The position numbers and the translations under genes were made by a program. Shown one piece after another: positions 1 to 8,552 of a stretch of DNA of 64,000 nt (position 1 is its first letter; each line of letters opens with the position of its first letter). The stretch comes from Limosilactobacillus secaliphilus (GTDB taxonomy: Bacteria; Bacillota; Bacilli; Lactobacillales; Lactobacillaceae). The notes under the pieces are model-generated. The model saw nothing but the letters and a program-made list of their open reading frames with translations. It did no database searches and was not told where the DNA came from. Location of the stretch: positions 62,001 through 126,000 of the forward strand of contig NZ_JQBW01000004.1 in NCBI RefSeq assembly GCF_001437055.1, read 5' to 3'.

Positions 1-659
1 GCCTGTTCGCTAGTGTACGGCGGACTGAAGAAGTGGACCATTTCGACCGACACACCCCGCTTCATTGCCAGGTAGGCGGCAACTGGGGAATCAATACCGC
101 CAGAGAGCATCATCATTCCCTTGCCGGCGGTGCCCACCGGCAGGCCACCAGCTCCCGGAACTTTTTCACTGGTCAAGAAAATGCCGTTCAGGCGAATTTC
201 GACCCGCAAGGTTAAGTCCGGATGGTGCACATCGACCGTTAACAAGTCAGGAAACTGCTGTAACAGGTAGCCACCCAACTCACGGTTCATCTGGAAGGTA
301 TCCATTTCGAAATGGTGGTCGCTACGCCGCGTTTCGATCTTAAAGGTGATTGGGTGCTTAACTTGTTCCTCAATCATCTCTTTGGCGGCCTTGCAAACGG
401 CATCATAATTCTTGTCAACCTTGAGGGAAGGTGAAAAGTTCTGAATTCCAAAAACCAGCTTCAGGTGCCGCATTACCTCATCACTGTTGGCACCATTCAA
501 ACTAACGTGCAAACGGTCAGGATTGGCGTGCACCTTAACTTCAGGAAACTTATGTAAGGCGTCACGGACATTGCTGCCTAAACGGTCAATGAAGTTTTTC
601 CGGTTATGACCCTTAGTGGACAGCTCACCGTACCTGACCATGATTTCATCGTATTGCAT
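1..659 (-). CDS. thiI: tRNA 4-thiouridine sulfurtransferase ThiI (N-terminal part, cut by window edge)
   Basis: ThiI takes sulfur from a cysteine desulfurase and puts it on U8 of tRNA; in many bacteria it also feeds thiamine thiazole synthesis. Only the first 219 codons lie in the window; the family is usually about 400 residues. Residues about 60-165 form the THUMP tRNA-binding domain, and the PP-loop motif SGGIDSPV at residues 186-193 starts the adenylating domain. The ATG follows an AGGAGG-like site. It lies 14 bases downstream of the cysteine desulfurase stop, so the two are one operon. The C-terminal rhodanese or cysteine region cannot be judged here. Confidence 0.95.
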   Translation of the reverse strand, partial: MQYDEIMVRYGELSTKGHNRKNFIDRLGSNVRDALHKFPEVKVHANPDRLHVSLNGANSDEVMRHLKLVFGIQNFSPSLKVDKNYDAVCKAAKEMIEEQVKHPITFKIETRRSDHHFEMDTFQMNRELGGYLLQQFPDLLTVDVHHPDLTLRVEIRLNGIFLTSEKVPGAGGLPVGTAGKGMMMLSGGIDSPVAAYLAMKRGVSVEMVHFFSPPYTSEQ

Positions 660-673
660 GGTTAGCCTCCTTT

Positions 674-1822
674 TTAGTCAATAATCTTTTTGAAGCCTTC
701 GTACAATTCATCGAAGACGCGGTTGAACTCATCGGCATCCGCCAGTGTGTTCTGGTCACCCAGGCTCACCCGTACGGCACATTCGGCAACCTTCTTTGGT
801 ACCTTCATTGCCGACAAAGTGCTGGTCGTGTCTTCGTCCTTAGAAGAGCAAGCAGAAGTCGTTGAGATGTAGATGTCGTGCTCTTCAAATGCGTGGACCA
901 CCGTTTCACCACGCACACCAACAATGGCAAAGCACAGGATGTGGGCAGCAAAACTATCATCGTCCTTGGAGAAAATGCGGACATGATCGAATTGCTTCAG
1001 GTGCTCGATGATTTTGTGCTTGATCGCCCGTTCACGCTGCACGCTCTCGGCCTGACCGTCTTGGACTAAGCGTACGGCCCGGGCCATTGCGGCGTCACCG
1101 GGAGTGTTTTCGGTCCCACTACGGAGTCCTTGTTCTTGGCCCCCACCGGCAATCAACGGTGCAATTTGACGGCCACGTTTCTTGTAAACGAAGCCGGTTC
1201 CCCGTGGTGCATGGAACTTGTGGCCGGAGAAGGTGGCAAAGTCAACCCGGTCGGAGAAGACCATGGAGTCAACACCCTTGCCAATTGCCTGAACGGCGTC
1301 AACCATGTAGTGGATATTTGGATACTTCTTTAAGATCTCACCAATCTCTTTAATTGGCTGGACGGTCCCGATTTCGTTGTTGATGGCCATGATGGACACC
1401 AAAATCGTATCAGGTCGGATAGCATCCTGGACATCCTGTGGGTTGACCCGCCCTTCGTCATCAACAGGCAGGTAGGTCACATCAAAGCCCAATTCTTCGA
1501 GCTGCTTCATCGCATTGCGGACCGCAGCGTGTTCAACCGAGCTCGTAATGATGTGCTTGCCGAATTGTTGTTTAGCAAAGGCCGTTCCTTTGATGACCCA
1601 GTTGTCACCTTCAGTACCACCACTGGTAAAGATGATCTCACCAGGTTCAACACCGTACAGGTCAGCAATCTGCTTGCGTGACTGTTGCAGCAAATTCCAG
1701 GCCACTTGCCCTAAATGGTGCAGGCTGGATGGGTTGCCCCAGACTTCGTTAGCGACCTTTTCATAGGTTGAGAGGACGGACGGCCAGATCTTGGTCGTCG
1801 CGCTGTTATCAAAATAGATCAC
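674..1822 (-). CDS. iscS: Cysteine desulfurase (IscS/NifS family), sulfur donor for ThiI
   Basis: A 382-aa PLP-dependent class V aminotransferase that releases sulfur from cysteine as an enzyme-bound persulfide. The PLP lysine sits in [12 protein letters not shown] (K202), and the active-site cysteine is C325 in [10 protein letters not shown]. The conserved TSGGTEGDN and HxxV-type motifs are present and the length is normal. The start ATG follows an AAGGGAG site. Direct linkage to thiI shows that its main job is tRNA thiolation (the NifZ-ThiI pair of Bacillus) rather than general Fe-S assembly. The gene symbol is by family; nifZ would be an equal choice. Confidence 0.93.
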   Translation of the reverse strand: MIYFDNSATTKIWPSVLSTYEKVANEVWGNPSSLHHLGQVAWNLLQQSRKQIADLYGVEPGEIIFTSGGTEGDNWVIKGTAFAKQQFGKHIITSSVEHAAVRNAMKQLEELGFDVTYLPVDDEGRVNPQDVQDAIRPDTILVSIMAINNEIGTVQPIKEIGEILKKYPNIHYMVDAVQAIGKGVDSMVFSDRVDFATFSGHKFHAPRGTGFVYKKRGRQIAPLIAGGGQEQGLRSGTENTPGDAAMARAVRLVQDGQAESVQRERAIKHKIIEHLKQFDHVRIFSKDDDSFAAHILCFAIVGVRGETVVHAFEEHDIYISTTSACSSKDEDTTSTLSAMKVPKKVAECAVRVSLGDQNTLADADEFNRVFDELYEGFKKIID

Positions 1823-1909
1823 ATTAATCTCCCTTTCTTTTGCTTAAAATCCTCAACGATTATATCAGATTTACTTACTATTGATAACCAAGAAAGCTCA
1901 AGACAAAGA

Positions 1910-1952
1910 AAGGAGTGGGGCAAAGCACTGGCAGCTTGCTTTTCCACTCCTT
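1910..1952 (-). terminator. Putative terminator after ezrA
   Basis: The 9-bp arms AAGGAGTGG and CCACTCCTT enclose a second GC-rich stem. It lies just beyond the ezrA stop. The U-tract on the minus strand is short, so efficiency is uncertain. Confidence 0.6.
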
Positions 1953-1972
1953 CATCAAGGTAGCTTGATCAA

Positions 1973-3673
1973 TTAATTTTTCGTCTCGCTATAGTATTCC
2001 TGTTCCAAGCGCTTAAATGAGCCCGGTTCAGCTTCTTCCAGCGCGGTTCCAATGGTTTGCAGACTCTCGCTGTATTGGTGCTGGTTAAACTGCTTCTGGG
2101 ATGCTTGAATGGCGTCTTCGATCTTTTGGTCGTTGCCACTCAGGCGGTTGGCATACTGGATCAGCCGTTCCGTCAACGCAGCGCTATCGCGAAGGTTGTC
2201 TGTCTTATCATGCAGGTTTTCCAAGTCATCCTGCACGATCAACAATTGCTTAGTAATGTCTTCCATATTGATCTGTGACTGATTCATCGCGTGTGACAAC
2301 TTGCTGATTTCATCGCTGACCACGAAGAAGTAGTCCATGTAGTCTTTAGGAATGCCCGGCAGGTTCATCTCTTCCACGCGCCGCTTAGTGGTCCGGATGC
2401 TGGTGATGAACCGTTGCAGGGCTTGCCGTGCCCGTTTTTCATCGGTTGACAGGTTGGCAACCCCGTCATTAATCTTCTTTTGTTCCTCTTCAATTTCGGT
2501 TAAATGCTGCTCATGGTCCTGCTGTTGCTGCCAGATCTCACTGTAAATTGCGGTCTGATCCTTCAAGGCCCCTTCAATCTCGTCAACGTCTTCTTGAATG
2601 GTCTTCAGCTGCTCGTTTAATTCCCGCGTATTAACCAGTTCATTATTATTCAAGGTGTAGCTGATGCTCAGGTGTTCCAGTTCATTCAGCAGCTCTTCAT
2701 TCTGCTTCTTAGCATGGGCCAAGTGCTTCTTGAGCTTTGGTGCGGCCTTCAATACATGCGGCTTGGCATCTAATTCCTGCTGCATTACATCGTATAAGTG
2801 GTCAATTTGATCAGCCAGTTCCTTATTGGTCCGTTTGACAACCCCTAAGTTCAGCTTGGTTAACTGTTCCAGCGCGTCCGTGCGTTGCTTTTCCATTTCG
2901 TCAACTTGCTTGTCAATGTCGTCCTCCGTGAAGCAGTAGTGTTGTTGACTCAAGTCTTCGTAACCCTTCTTTAACTCCTTCAGTTGGTCAGGAAATTCGG
3001 CATACAACGGCCGGTATAAAGTTGGGATATCCTTCATCAGTTCTTCAAAATCGTGGGTCTGGCTTTGCAAATCCTGCAATAATTCAGCGGCGGCATCATG
3101 ATCACCCTTGCGAACGATATCGCTGAAGTGTTCATACTTCTTCTCCAGTTGAACAAGGCGGTCCTTTAATTCGTCCTTGCTCTTACCATACTGGAAGCCC
3201 TTCTCGTCTAAGAGGCGGCCAAATTGATTGTATTTGGTTCTTAATGAGCTGACCGCTGCCATCTGCTGATCAACCGCTTGACTCAAGCTGGCCAGCTGCT
3301 GGGTTAATGACTTGTATTGACCAATGACCGCATCCGTCTCGTCCTGCAGCACACTCAGTTCACGGCCTACTGAGAACAAGGCGCTGCCGTGCAGGTTATT
3401 CTTAATGGCCTCCACTTGCTTGCGGGCCTTCGTCAATGTTGGTACCAGCTGGTGGTCATAGCGGTCCCGCAGTTCGGTGAACCGCTTCAAAGATTCACCC
3501 ATTAAAGTATCCAAACGACTCTTATCCAGTTGTTTGGCTAAATTATCCGTATTAACCTGGGACAGCCCAGCGCTCAATTCCTTCAGTTTGGTTGAACACC
3601 GACGCTGATACAGCAGAACAACCACCATCGCAATGGCAGCAACGATTAAAATACCAATTAAAACTTGCAGCAT
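1973..3673 (-). CDS. ezrA: Septation ring formation regulator EzrA
   Basis: EzrA is a membrane-anchored, spectrin-like negative regulator of FtsZ ring assembly found in low-GC Gram-positive bacteria. The protein has one N-terminal membrane segment (about residues 2-23) followed by about 540 residues of nearly continuous heptad coiled coil, rich in Q, E, K and L. The length of 566 aa matches the family. An in-frame GTG three codons upstream overlaps the ribosome binding site, so the ATG giving MLQVLIGILIV is chosen. It is transcribed divergently from rpsD, as in other lactobacilli. Confidence 0.94.
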   Translation of the reverse strand: MLQVLIGILIVAAIAMVVVLLYQRRCSTKLKELSAGLSQVNTDNLAKQLDKSRLDTLMGESLKRFTELRDRYDHQLVPTLTKARKQVEAIKNNLHGSALFSVGRELSVLQDETDAVIGQYKSLTQQLASLSQAVDQQMAAVSSLRTKYNQFGRLLDEKGFQYGKSKDELKDRLVQLEKKYEHFSDIVRKGDHDAAAELLQDLQSQTHDFEELMKDIPTLYRPLYAEFPDQLKELKKGYEDLSQQHYCFTEDDIDKQVDEMEKQRTDALEQLTKLNLGVVKRTNKELADQIDHLYDVMQQELDAKPHVLKAAPKLKKHLAHAKKQNEELLNELEHLSISYTLNNNELVNTRELNEQLKTIQEDVDEIEGALKDQTAIYSEIWQQQQDHEQHLTEIEEEQKKINDGVANLSTDEKRARQALQRFITSIRTTKRRVEEMNLPGIPKDYMDYFFVVSDEISKLSHAMNQSQINMEDITKQLLIVQDDLENLHDKTDNLRDSAALTERLIQYANRLSGNDQKIEDAIQASQKQFNQHQYSESLQTIGTALEEAEPGSFKRLEQEYYSETKN

Positions 3674-3790
3674 GTAACCCACCTATTTTCAAAAATTAAC
3701 TTTTGCCGATTGACCGGCATTTTCAATTGAATTATAGCATATCTGTCTTACAAAAACTCCGTGGAAAAATTGATATGCCGCTATTTTTCC

Positions 3791-3820
3791 TTGACTGGGC
3801 TTCGTCAATCATTGTAGAAT
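3791..3820 (+). promoter_or_regulatory. Promoter of rpsD
   Basis: TTGACT and TAGAAT are separated by 18 bases and lie about 170 bases before the rpsD start. This leaves a long structured leader. Confidence 0.7.
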
Positions 3821-3837
3821 AGTTTTTGTGTAAAATA

Positions 3838-3992
3838 ATGCAGCAGTAAGGAGCAAGCTCGTCAACAGACCAGTGCCTTTTTGGTGTTTCTAGTAACCCG
3901 GCTGCTAGGGTGAACGATCCAACTGGCCTGCACGAATGTGACCTTACAATCGGATTATTTTACTCCAACAAAATACATTGGAGGATTATTTT
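3838..3992 (+). promoter_or_regulatory. rpsD 5' leader, candidate S4 autoregulatory RNA
   Basis: The transcript has an untranslated leader of about 150 bases that can fold. GTAAGG (3846-3851) pairs with CCTTAC (3942-3947), and CCAGT (3870-3874) pairs inside it with ACTGG (3922-3926). Firmicute rpsD genes, which are monocistronic, are known to be autoregulated by S4 binding to a leader. Assignment here rests on position and pairing, not on a covariance model. Confidence 0.55.
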
Positions 3993-4604
3993 ATGTCTCG
4001 TTACACTGGTCCTAGTTGGCGTAAGTCACGTCGTCTGGGTGTTTCACTTTCAGGTACTGGTAAGGAATTAGCTCGTCGTCCATATGCTCCCGGTGATCAC
4101 GGTAATGATCGTCGTGGTAGTCTGTCAGAATATGGTACGCAACTGCGTGAAAAGCAAAAGCTGCGTTTCATGTACGGTCTGACTGAACGTCAATTCCGTA
4201 ACCTCTTCGTTCGTGCCGGCAAGATCAAGGAAGGTACTCACGGTACTAACTTCATGGCTTTGCTGGAACGCCGGTTAGACAACATGGTTTACCGTTTAGG
4301 TTTGGCTACTACTCGTCGTCAAGCACGTCAATTGGTTAACCACGGTCACATTACGGTTGATGGCAAGCGTGTCGACATTCCTTCCTACGAAGTTTCTGTT
4401 GGCCAAGTGATCTCCGTTCGTGAAAAGTCTAAGAACTTAGACATCATCAAGAACGCTGTTGATGCCGTTGTTGCACGTCCTTCATACGTTGAATTCGATG
4501 CTGACAAGCTGGAAGGTAAGTTAGTTCGGATTCCTGAACGTGAAGACATGAACGCCGACATCGATGAATCCCTTGTCGTTGAATTCTACAACAACCTGCT
4601 TTAA
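3993..4604 (+). CDS. rpsD: 30S ribosomal protein S4
   Basis: A primary 16S rRNA-binding protein of the small subunit body, also a translation fidelity factor and an autogenous regulator. The 203-aa length and the sequence [16 protein letters not shown], followed by an S4 RNA-binding domain (residues about 90-155, with [12 protein letters not shown]), are typical. An in-frame ATG five codons upstream lies before the GGAGG ribosome binding site and is rejected. It is monocistronic, with a strong terminator. Codon use is highly biased (CGT and GGT), as expected for a ribosomal protein. Confidence 0.98.
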   Translation: MSRYTGPSWRKSRRLGVSLSGTGKELARRPYAPGDHGNDRRGSLSEYGTQLREKQKLRFMYGLTERQFRNLFVRAGKIKEGTHGTNFMALLERRLDNMVYRLGLATTRRQARQLVNHGHITVDGKRVDIPSYEVSVGQVISVREKSKNLDIIKNAVDAVVARPSYVEFDADKLEGKLVRIPEREDMNADIDESLVVEFYNNLL

Positions 4605-4624
4605 TGTTTGGTTGTTCATTACCT

Positions 4625-4655
4625 GGACTGGTGTTTATTCACCAGTCCTTTTTTG
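4625..4655 (+). terminator. Rho-independent terminator of rpsD
   Basis: The perfect 9-bp stem GGACTGGTG / CACCAGTCC is followed by seven T. Confidence 0.95.
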
Positions 4656-4687
4656 TATCAATTGTTTTTTAAAGGAGGCCATGATCG

Positions 4688-5149
4688 ATGGAAAAGCACG
4701 ACTCTGATGTTAATGATCGTTTGAAACAGGAAATTTATGGTCAGCCCAAAATTAAACCTGATGAACAGCGTCGTTACATGGGCACCTTCCGAGAACGGGT
4801 GTGGCTGACAATCAGCATTGCGGAAATCAAGCAGCAGGATTGGATGACAATCTTCAAAGAAACACTGCAAAAGCATCCGGACAGCCTGGTCATCATCAAC
4901 GGCAACATCGACGATCGCTACACGAGCAAATACTTGACGGCCGCCAACCAGTTGAACGTTGACTTCACGATTAAAACGGGCGCTGAAATCAAAACCAAGC
5001 CCGACAGTCTCGCCGTCGTCGTCACTGCCCACGAAGCGGTGTTTGCCAACCCGGTGGATGTGGCCAAGTTAAGTCAGCAGCCCGTTAAATCCGAGGATCA
5101 GCCCAAAGAAAAACATGAATCCTTCTTCAAACACCTTTTTCACAAATAA
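4688..5149 (+). CDS. yueI: YueI family (DUF1694) protein
   Basis: A 153-aa cytoplasmic protein of the YueI/DUF1694 family, widespread in Bacilli and of unknown function. Conserved features visible are the basic EQRRYMGTFRERVWLTI segment near residues 26-43 and a later VVVTAHEAVF strand. The start follows a strong AAAGGAGG site. It ends 12 bases before rarA with its own ribosome binding site between them, so the two are probably co-transcribed. Confidence 0.85.
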   Translation: MEKHDSDVNDRLKQEIYGQPKIKPDEQRRYMGTFRERVWLTISIAEIKQQDWMTIFKETLQKHPDSLVIINGNIDDRYTSKYLTAANQLNVDFTIKTGAEIKTKPDSLAVVVTAHEAVFANPVDVAKLSQQPVKSEDQPKEKHESFFKHLFHK

Positions 5150-5161
5150 GGAGGACCATCT

Positions 5162-6451
5162 ATGAAACCTTTAGCTTACCGCATGCGGCCAAAGAAACTG
5201 GCGGATGTGGTCGGACAGTCAGATTTAATTGCTCCGGGCAAGATCATCTGGCGCATGGTGAAAGCTCGCCGTCTATCCTCGATGATCTTGTATGGACCGC
5301 CGGGTACGGGAAAGACCAGCATTGCCAGTGCCATCGCTGGTTCGACTAAATACGCCTTCCGTAAGTTGAACGCCGCAACCGACAGCAAAAAGGATTTACA
5401 GGTCGTCGCCGAAGAAGCCAAGATGAGTGGCACTGTCATCCTCTTGTTGGATGAAATTCACCGGCTCGACCGCAACAAACAGGACTTCTTGCTCCCCTTG
5501 CTGGAAAGTGGCCGGATAGTGTTGATCGGGGCCACGACCGAAAACCCTTATATCAACATCAGCCCAGCTATCCGCAGTCGGACCCAAATTTTTCAAGTCC
5601 ACCCCTTGTCGGTAGCCGATATGCACAAAGCTATCCAACGTGCCTTAAGCGACAAGGAGAACGGTTTGGGCAAGCTTAACGTGAAATTGGATGACGATGC
5701 GGAACAACAGCTGCTCTTAGCCAGCAATGGTGATCTCCGCAGTGCCTTAAACAGTCTGGAACTGGCGGCCATGTCGACCCCGCCGGACAATGATCACGTC
5801 ATCCACTTGACCATGTCCGTGATTGAGGAGAGCACCCAGCATCCGCAAATGACCGCCGATAAAAATGGTGATGCCCACTACGACATCATCTCGGCCTTTC
5901 AAAAATCCATTCGTGGCAGCGATACCGATGCCGCCCTCCACTACCTAGCCCTCTTAATCAATGCCGGCGACCTGCCTAGCATTGCCCGGCGCCTCATGGT
6001 CATCGCCTATGAAGATATTGGTTTGGCTAACCCTCCGGCAGCGGCTCGTGCTAACTTAGCCATTCAAGCTGCCCAGAGTTTAGGCCTGCCGGAAGGACGG
6101 ATCCCGTTGGCCAACGCAGTGATCGAACTGTGCCTCTCACCAAAGTCGAATTCGGCCATCACTGCAATCGATAGTGCCCTGCAAAGAGTTCAGCAAGGCC
6201 ACTACGGTGAAGTTCCCGATTACTTGAAGGATGCCCATTATAAGGGAGCCCATCAGTTGCACCATGGTAACGACTACCTTTACCCGCACGATTATCCAGA
6301 AGATTGGGTGCGGCAACAATACCTGCCAGATCAGATTAAAAATGATCAGTATTATTATCCGAAAGCTAACGGTCGCTTCGAACAGGCATATGGCCGGCAA
6401 TATTCGCAGTTGTTCGTTGCCCAACGTCACCGTAAGCCACGGAATAAGTAA
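5162..6451 (+). CDS. rarA: Replication-associated recombination protein RarA (MgsA), AAA+ ATPase
   Basis: A 429-aa clamp-loader-related AAA+ ATPase that acts at stalled replication forks. Walker A GPPGTGKT is at residues 45-52, Walker B LLLDEIHRL near 95-103, the sensor-1 segment GATTENPY follows, and the C-terminal MgsA tetramerisation domain (AYEDIGLANP) fills the rest. Length is normal. It is preceded by AAGGAGG and follows yueI closely. The next transcript downstream is the 6S RNA candidate, an arrangement also known near rarA in Bacillus. Confidence 0.96.
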   Translation: MKPLAYRMRPKKLADVVGQSDLIAPGKIIWRMVKARRLSSMILYGPPGTGKTSIASAIAGSTKYAFRKLNAATDSKKDLQVVAEEAKMSGTVILLLDEIHRLDRNKQDFLLPLLESGRIVLIGATTENPYINISPAIRSRTQIFQVHPLSVADMHKAIQRALSDKENGLGKLNVKLDDDAEQQLLLASNGDLRSALNSLELAAMSTPPDNDHVIHLTMSVIEESTQHPQMTADKNGDAHYDIISAFQKSIRGSDTDAALHYLALLINAGDLPSIARRLMVIAYEDIGLANPPAAARANLAIQAAQSLGLPEGRIPLANAVIELCLSPKSNSAITAIDSALQRVQQGHYGEVPDYLKDAHYKGAHQLHHGNDYLYPHDYPEDWVRQQYLPDQIKNDQYYYPKANGRFEQAYGRQYSQLFVAQRHRKPRNK

Positions 6452-6460
6452 TCGCTTTCA

Positions 6461-6489
6461 TTGCACCTTTTCGTCGGTTGTGCTAGCAT
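6461..6489 (+). promoter_or_regulatory. Promoter of the 6S RNA candidate
   Basis: TTGCAC and TAGCAT with a 17-base spacer lie just after the rarA stop. Predicted transcription starts near 6496. Confidence 0.65.
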
Positions 6490-6495
6490 GCAAAT

Positions 6496-6719
6496 AGTGG
6501 CTCTGTTGTGTACGCCTTGTCCATATCGCAGGTTTGCCTTACAGTCTTATTACTTTGGGATTAGTGTTTAAACTTAATGGACAACATGCCCTTTCACTCG
6601 GTAGCTGAAAATTAAGTACCGTATCCCACCTGTCTTACACGCAGGTCAACACTGTCGGATCAATAACGGCACGAACGGAGTCTTTCAGGGGTTGAGTTTT
6701 TACTCAATCTCTTTTTTTG
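6496..6719 (+). ncRNA. ssrS: 6S RNA candidate
   Basis: A non-coding transcript of about 220 bases bounded by its own promoter and a clear terminator (stem GGTTGAG / CTCAATC followed by a T-run). The ends pair: CTCTGTT near 6501-6507 with AACGGAG near 6674-6680, continuing with G-U and C-G pairs. This gives the long rod expected of 6S RNA, which mimics an open promoter and binds sigma-A RNA polymerase. No ORF with a ribosome binding site is present. The rarA-linked position supports 6S. A covariance search would settle it. Confidence 0.7.
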
Positions 6720-6757
6720 TCTGTAAACGGTTGTGTGTCTAATTACTGGCAATCAGC

Positions 6758-6787
6758 TTTACGTATTCGGGTTAAATGCTGTAAAAT
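6758..6787 (+). promoter_or_regulatory. Promoter of the usp gene
   Basis: TTTACG and TAAAAT with an 18-base spacer, 31 bases before the start codon. Confidence 0.5.
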
Positions 6788-6818
6788 AGGGATAAGAGCA
6801 AAGAAGGAGGTTCTTCTT

Positions 6819-7301
6819 ATGAAAACACAACAATACCACCATATTTTGGTCCCTGTTGACGGGTCAAAGGAAGCTGAATTAGCTTTTAAAAAGGCCGTAG
6901 CAGTTGCTAAGCGTAACGGGGCGGATACCGAACTGCAATTACTGCACGTTGTTGATACCCGGGCCTTTCAAAATATCTCCAGCTTCGATAGCTCAATGGT
7001 TGAACAGGTCACTAAGACGGCCAAGAAGACTTTGGATGAATACATTGACTATGCTAAAGAGCAAGGTCTGAACAAGGTTAGTTACACCATTGAATATGGT
7101 TCACCAAAGACGATCATTGCCCGCGATGTCCCTGCAAAAATGCATGCTGACCTGATCATGATTGGTGCAACTGGTCTCAATGCGGTTGAACGGATCCTGA
7201 TTGGTTCAGTTACCGAGTTTGTTACCCGCACCGCTATCTGTGATGTAATGGTTGTGCGGACGGACCTCAACAACAAGCCAATCGCATTACCAAAGAAGTA
7301 A
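6819..7301 (+). CDS. Universal stress protein, UspA family
   Basis: A 160-aa single-domain Usp. The N-terminal HILVPVDGSKEAELAF strand-loop with its aspartate and the C-terminal GATGLNAVERILIGSVTE segment form the ATP-binding motif G-2x-G-9x-G-[ST], so this member probably binds ATP. Upstream in-frame codons lie before the ribosome binding site AAGGAGG, so the ATG giving MKTQQYHH is chosen. It is monocistronic and shares a bidirectional terminator with the convergent regulator gene. Confidence 0.93.
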   Translation: MKTQQYHHILVPVDGSKEAELAFKKAVAVAKRNGADTELQLLHVVDTRAFQNISSFDSSMVEQVTKTAKKTLDEYIDYAKEQGLNKVSYTIEYGSPKTIIARDVPAKMHADLIMIGATGLNAVERILIGSVTEFVTRTAICDVMVVRTDLNNKPIALPKK

Positions 7302-7325
7302 TTTCAAACTTAATAAAAAACAAAA

Positions 7326-7360
7326 AAGAAGCGCGATAAATTTCATCACGCTTCTTTTTA
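7326..7360. terminator. Bidirectional terminator between usp and the RRNPP regulator
   Basis: The 8-bp stem AAGAAGCG / CGCTTCTT has an A-run on one side and a T-run on the other, so it can serve both convergent genes. Confidence 0.9.
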
Positions 7361-7382
7361 TTTATGTTATGTTATGTCTCAA

Positions 7383-8216
7383 TTATTTCAACAGCTGATT
7401 GACTTCATCGACAACCATTTGTTCTTCGTTAGCAATTGCCACGCTGCGGGCAATGACCAAGTTGTCATGACCTTCCTGATCCTTGCCTTCCTTCAAATCA
7501 GCCTGTCCTACTAAGCTGTAGTAAGAAGCCAGCAGGAACAGTGATTCGTTTTGCCGGCACAGGTCAATCCCGCGCTTAGCCATCTCGACTGCCTGTTCAG
7601 GCTTCCCTAATTCCAGATACAAGGAGGCAATGTCACGATACAAAATCTGCCATTGACGACGGCCACCAGCCATCTTCTTCTTGTCAATCAAATTAACTGC
7701 CCGTTGCACAAATTTGAGGGCCCGATCGGAATTACCGCGCTTCTCGTAGGCACGCGCCATACCAACAGTGGTGAGTGCCCAATAAATGTTGGCACTCATG
7801 GTGGTGAACTGGGTCAAAATCAGTTCAAAGTTAAAAATGGCCTCATCAACTTGGTCGTTTTGAACTTGTTCCATCCCCAGCAGGTAGTAATAACGTTGTT
7901 TATCAAATTCGGTTTCCAGCTTTTTGACTTTAATCTGGCCTAATTCTTTGCGAGCGTTCTTAAAGTCATGACGAACCAGCATTAAACTAATTTCGTCAAA
8001 CAGGGCCGTCATGGAGACATCATCATCCTGAATTAATGTCCCAACTTCAACATTCAGCCGGGAACAAATAGCGTTCAGGATGTTCATTTTTGGTATCCGG
8101 TTCTGTTTTTCCATCAGGCTGATGGTAGCTTGGGTACAAATGCCTTCAGCAAGTGCAGTTTGCGATAACCCGCGCTTACGCCGAATATCTTTTAGTTTTT
8201 CACCCTTTAGTTTCAT
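7383..8216 (-). CDS. XRE-family regulator with TPR domain (RRNPP-like)
   Basis: A 277-aa protein with an N-terminal Cro/CI helix-turn-helix (residues about 6-60, with LSQTALAEGICTQATIS) and a C-terminal array of TPR-like helical repeats (about 70-277). This is the architecture of RRNPP regulators (PlcR, Rgg and relatives), many of which bind small secreted peptides. The target and any ligand are unknown. The gene is alone, with an AT-rich divergent upstream region that holds one weak peptide candidate. It is not clearly PlcR or Rgg by sequence. Confidence 0.85.
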   Translation of the reverse strand: MKLKGEKLKDIRRKRGLSQTALAEGICTQATISLMEKQNRIPKMNILNAICSRLNVEVGTLIQDDDVSMTALFDEISLMLVRHDFKNARKELGQIKVKKLETEFDKQRYYYLLGMEQVQNDQVDEAIFNFELILTQFTTMSANIYWALTTVGMARAYEKRGNSDRALKFVQRAVNLIDKKKMAGGRRQWQILYRDIASLYLELGKPEQAVEMAKRGIDLCRQNESLFLLASYYSLVGQADLKEGKDQEGHDNLVIARSVAIANEEQMVVDEVNQLLK

Positions 8217-8552
8217 GTTGATTCTTCCTCTCCACGAATTAAATTAGCCTTTTTATAACATATTAACTTAGGCTTTTTTCATCATATTATCATTTTTGAT
8301 TAATATCAAGTTTATCGATTTATCCTATATTGACTAGTAGTAAAAACAGGTTATACAAAAAATGTCATGAACTCTTTTCCGATTATTATCCACCAACATG
8401 ATTATAATCGTCAATCTGTCGATAAGCAATCACTAAATCATAATTTTCTAGCCCCTATTTTAAATTAATAATTCATGAGGAAATAAAAAGACGTGTTGTC
8501 ACCATTTATGATGACAACACGTTCATTGATAATTGATCAATAATTAACTTTA
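8217..8552. other. AT-rich intergenic region with a possible plus-strand promoter
   Basis: No convincing gene is seen. A plus-strand promoter-like pair, TTGACT (8330-8335) and TATACA (8352-8357) with a 16-base spacer, is followed by a 33-codon ORF at 8367-8468. That ORF has no ribosome binding site. The right end holds the ddl terminator. Confidence 0.5.
8491..8522 (-). terminator. Terminator of ddl
   Basis: The stem ACGTGTTGTCA / TGACAACACGT is followed on the minus strand by a T-rich run. Confidence 0.9.

Noticed and set aside
65-343. Plus-strand ORFs inside thiI and many other ORFs antiparallel to clear genes
   Set aside because: They lack ribosome binding sites and family motifs and are shadows of the strongly supported genes on the other strand.
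3638-3682. GTG start for ezrA three codons upstream
   Set aside because: The GTG overlaps the AGGTGG ribosome binding site used by the following ATG.
8367-8468. 33-codon ORF as a pheromone gene for the RRNPP regulator
   Set aside because: No ribosome binding site and no secretion-type sequence. Kept only as a weak idea in the findings.
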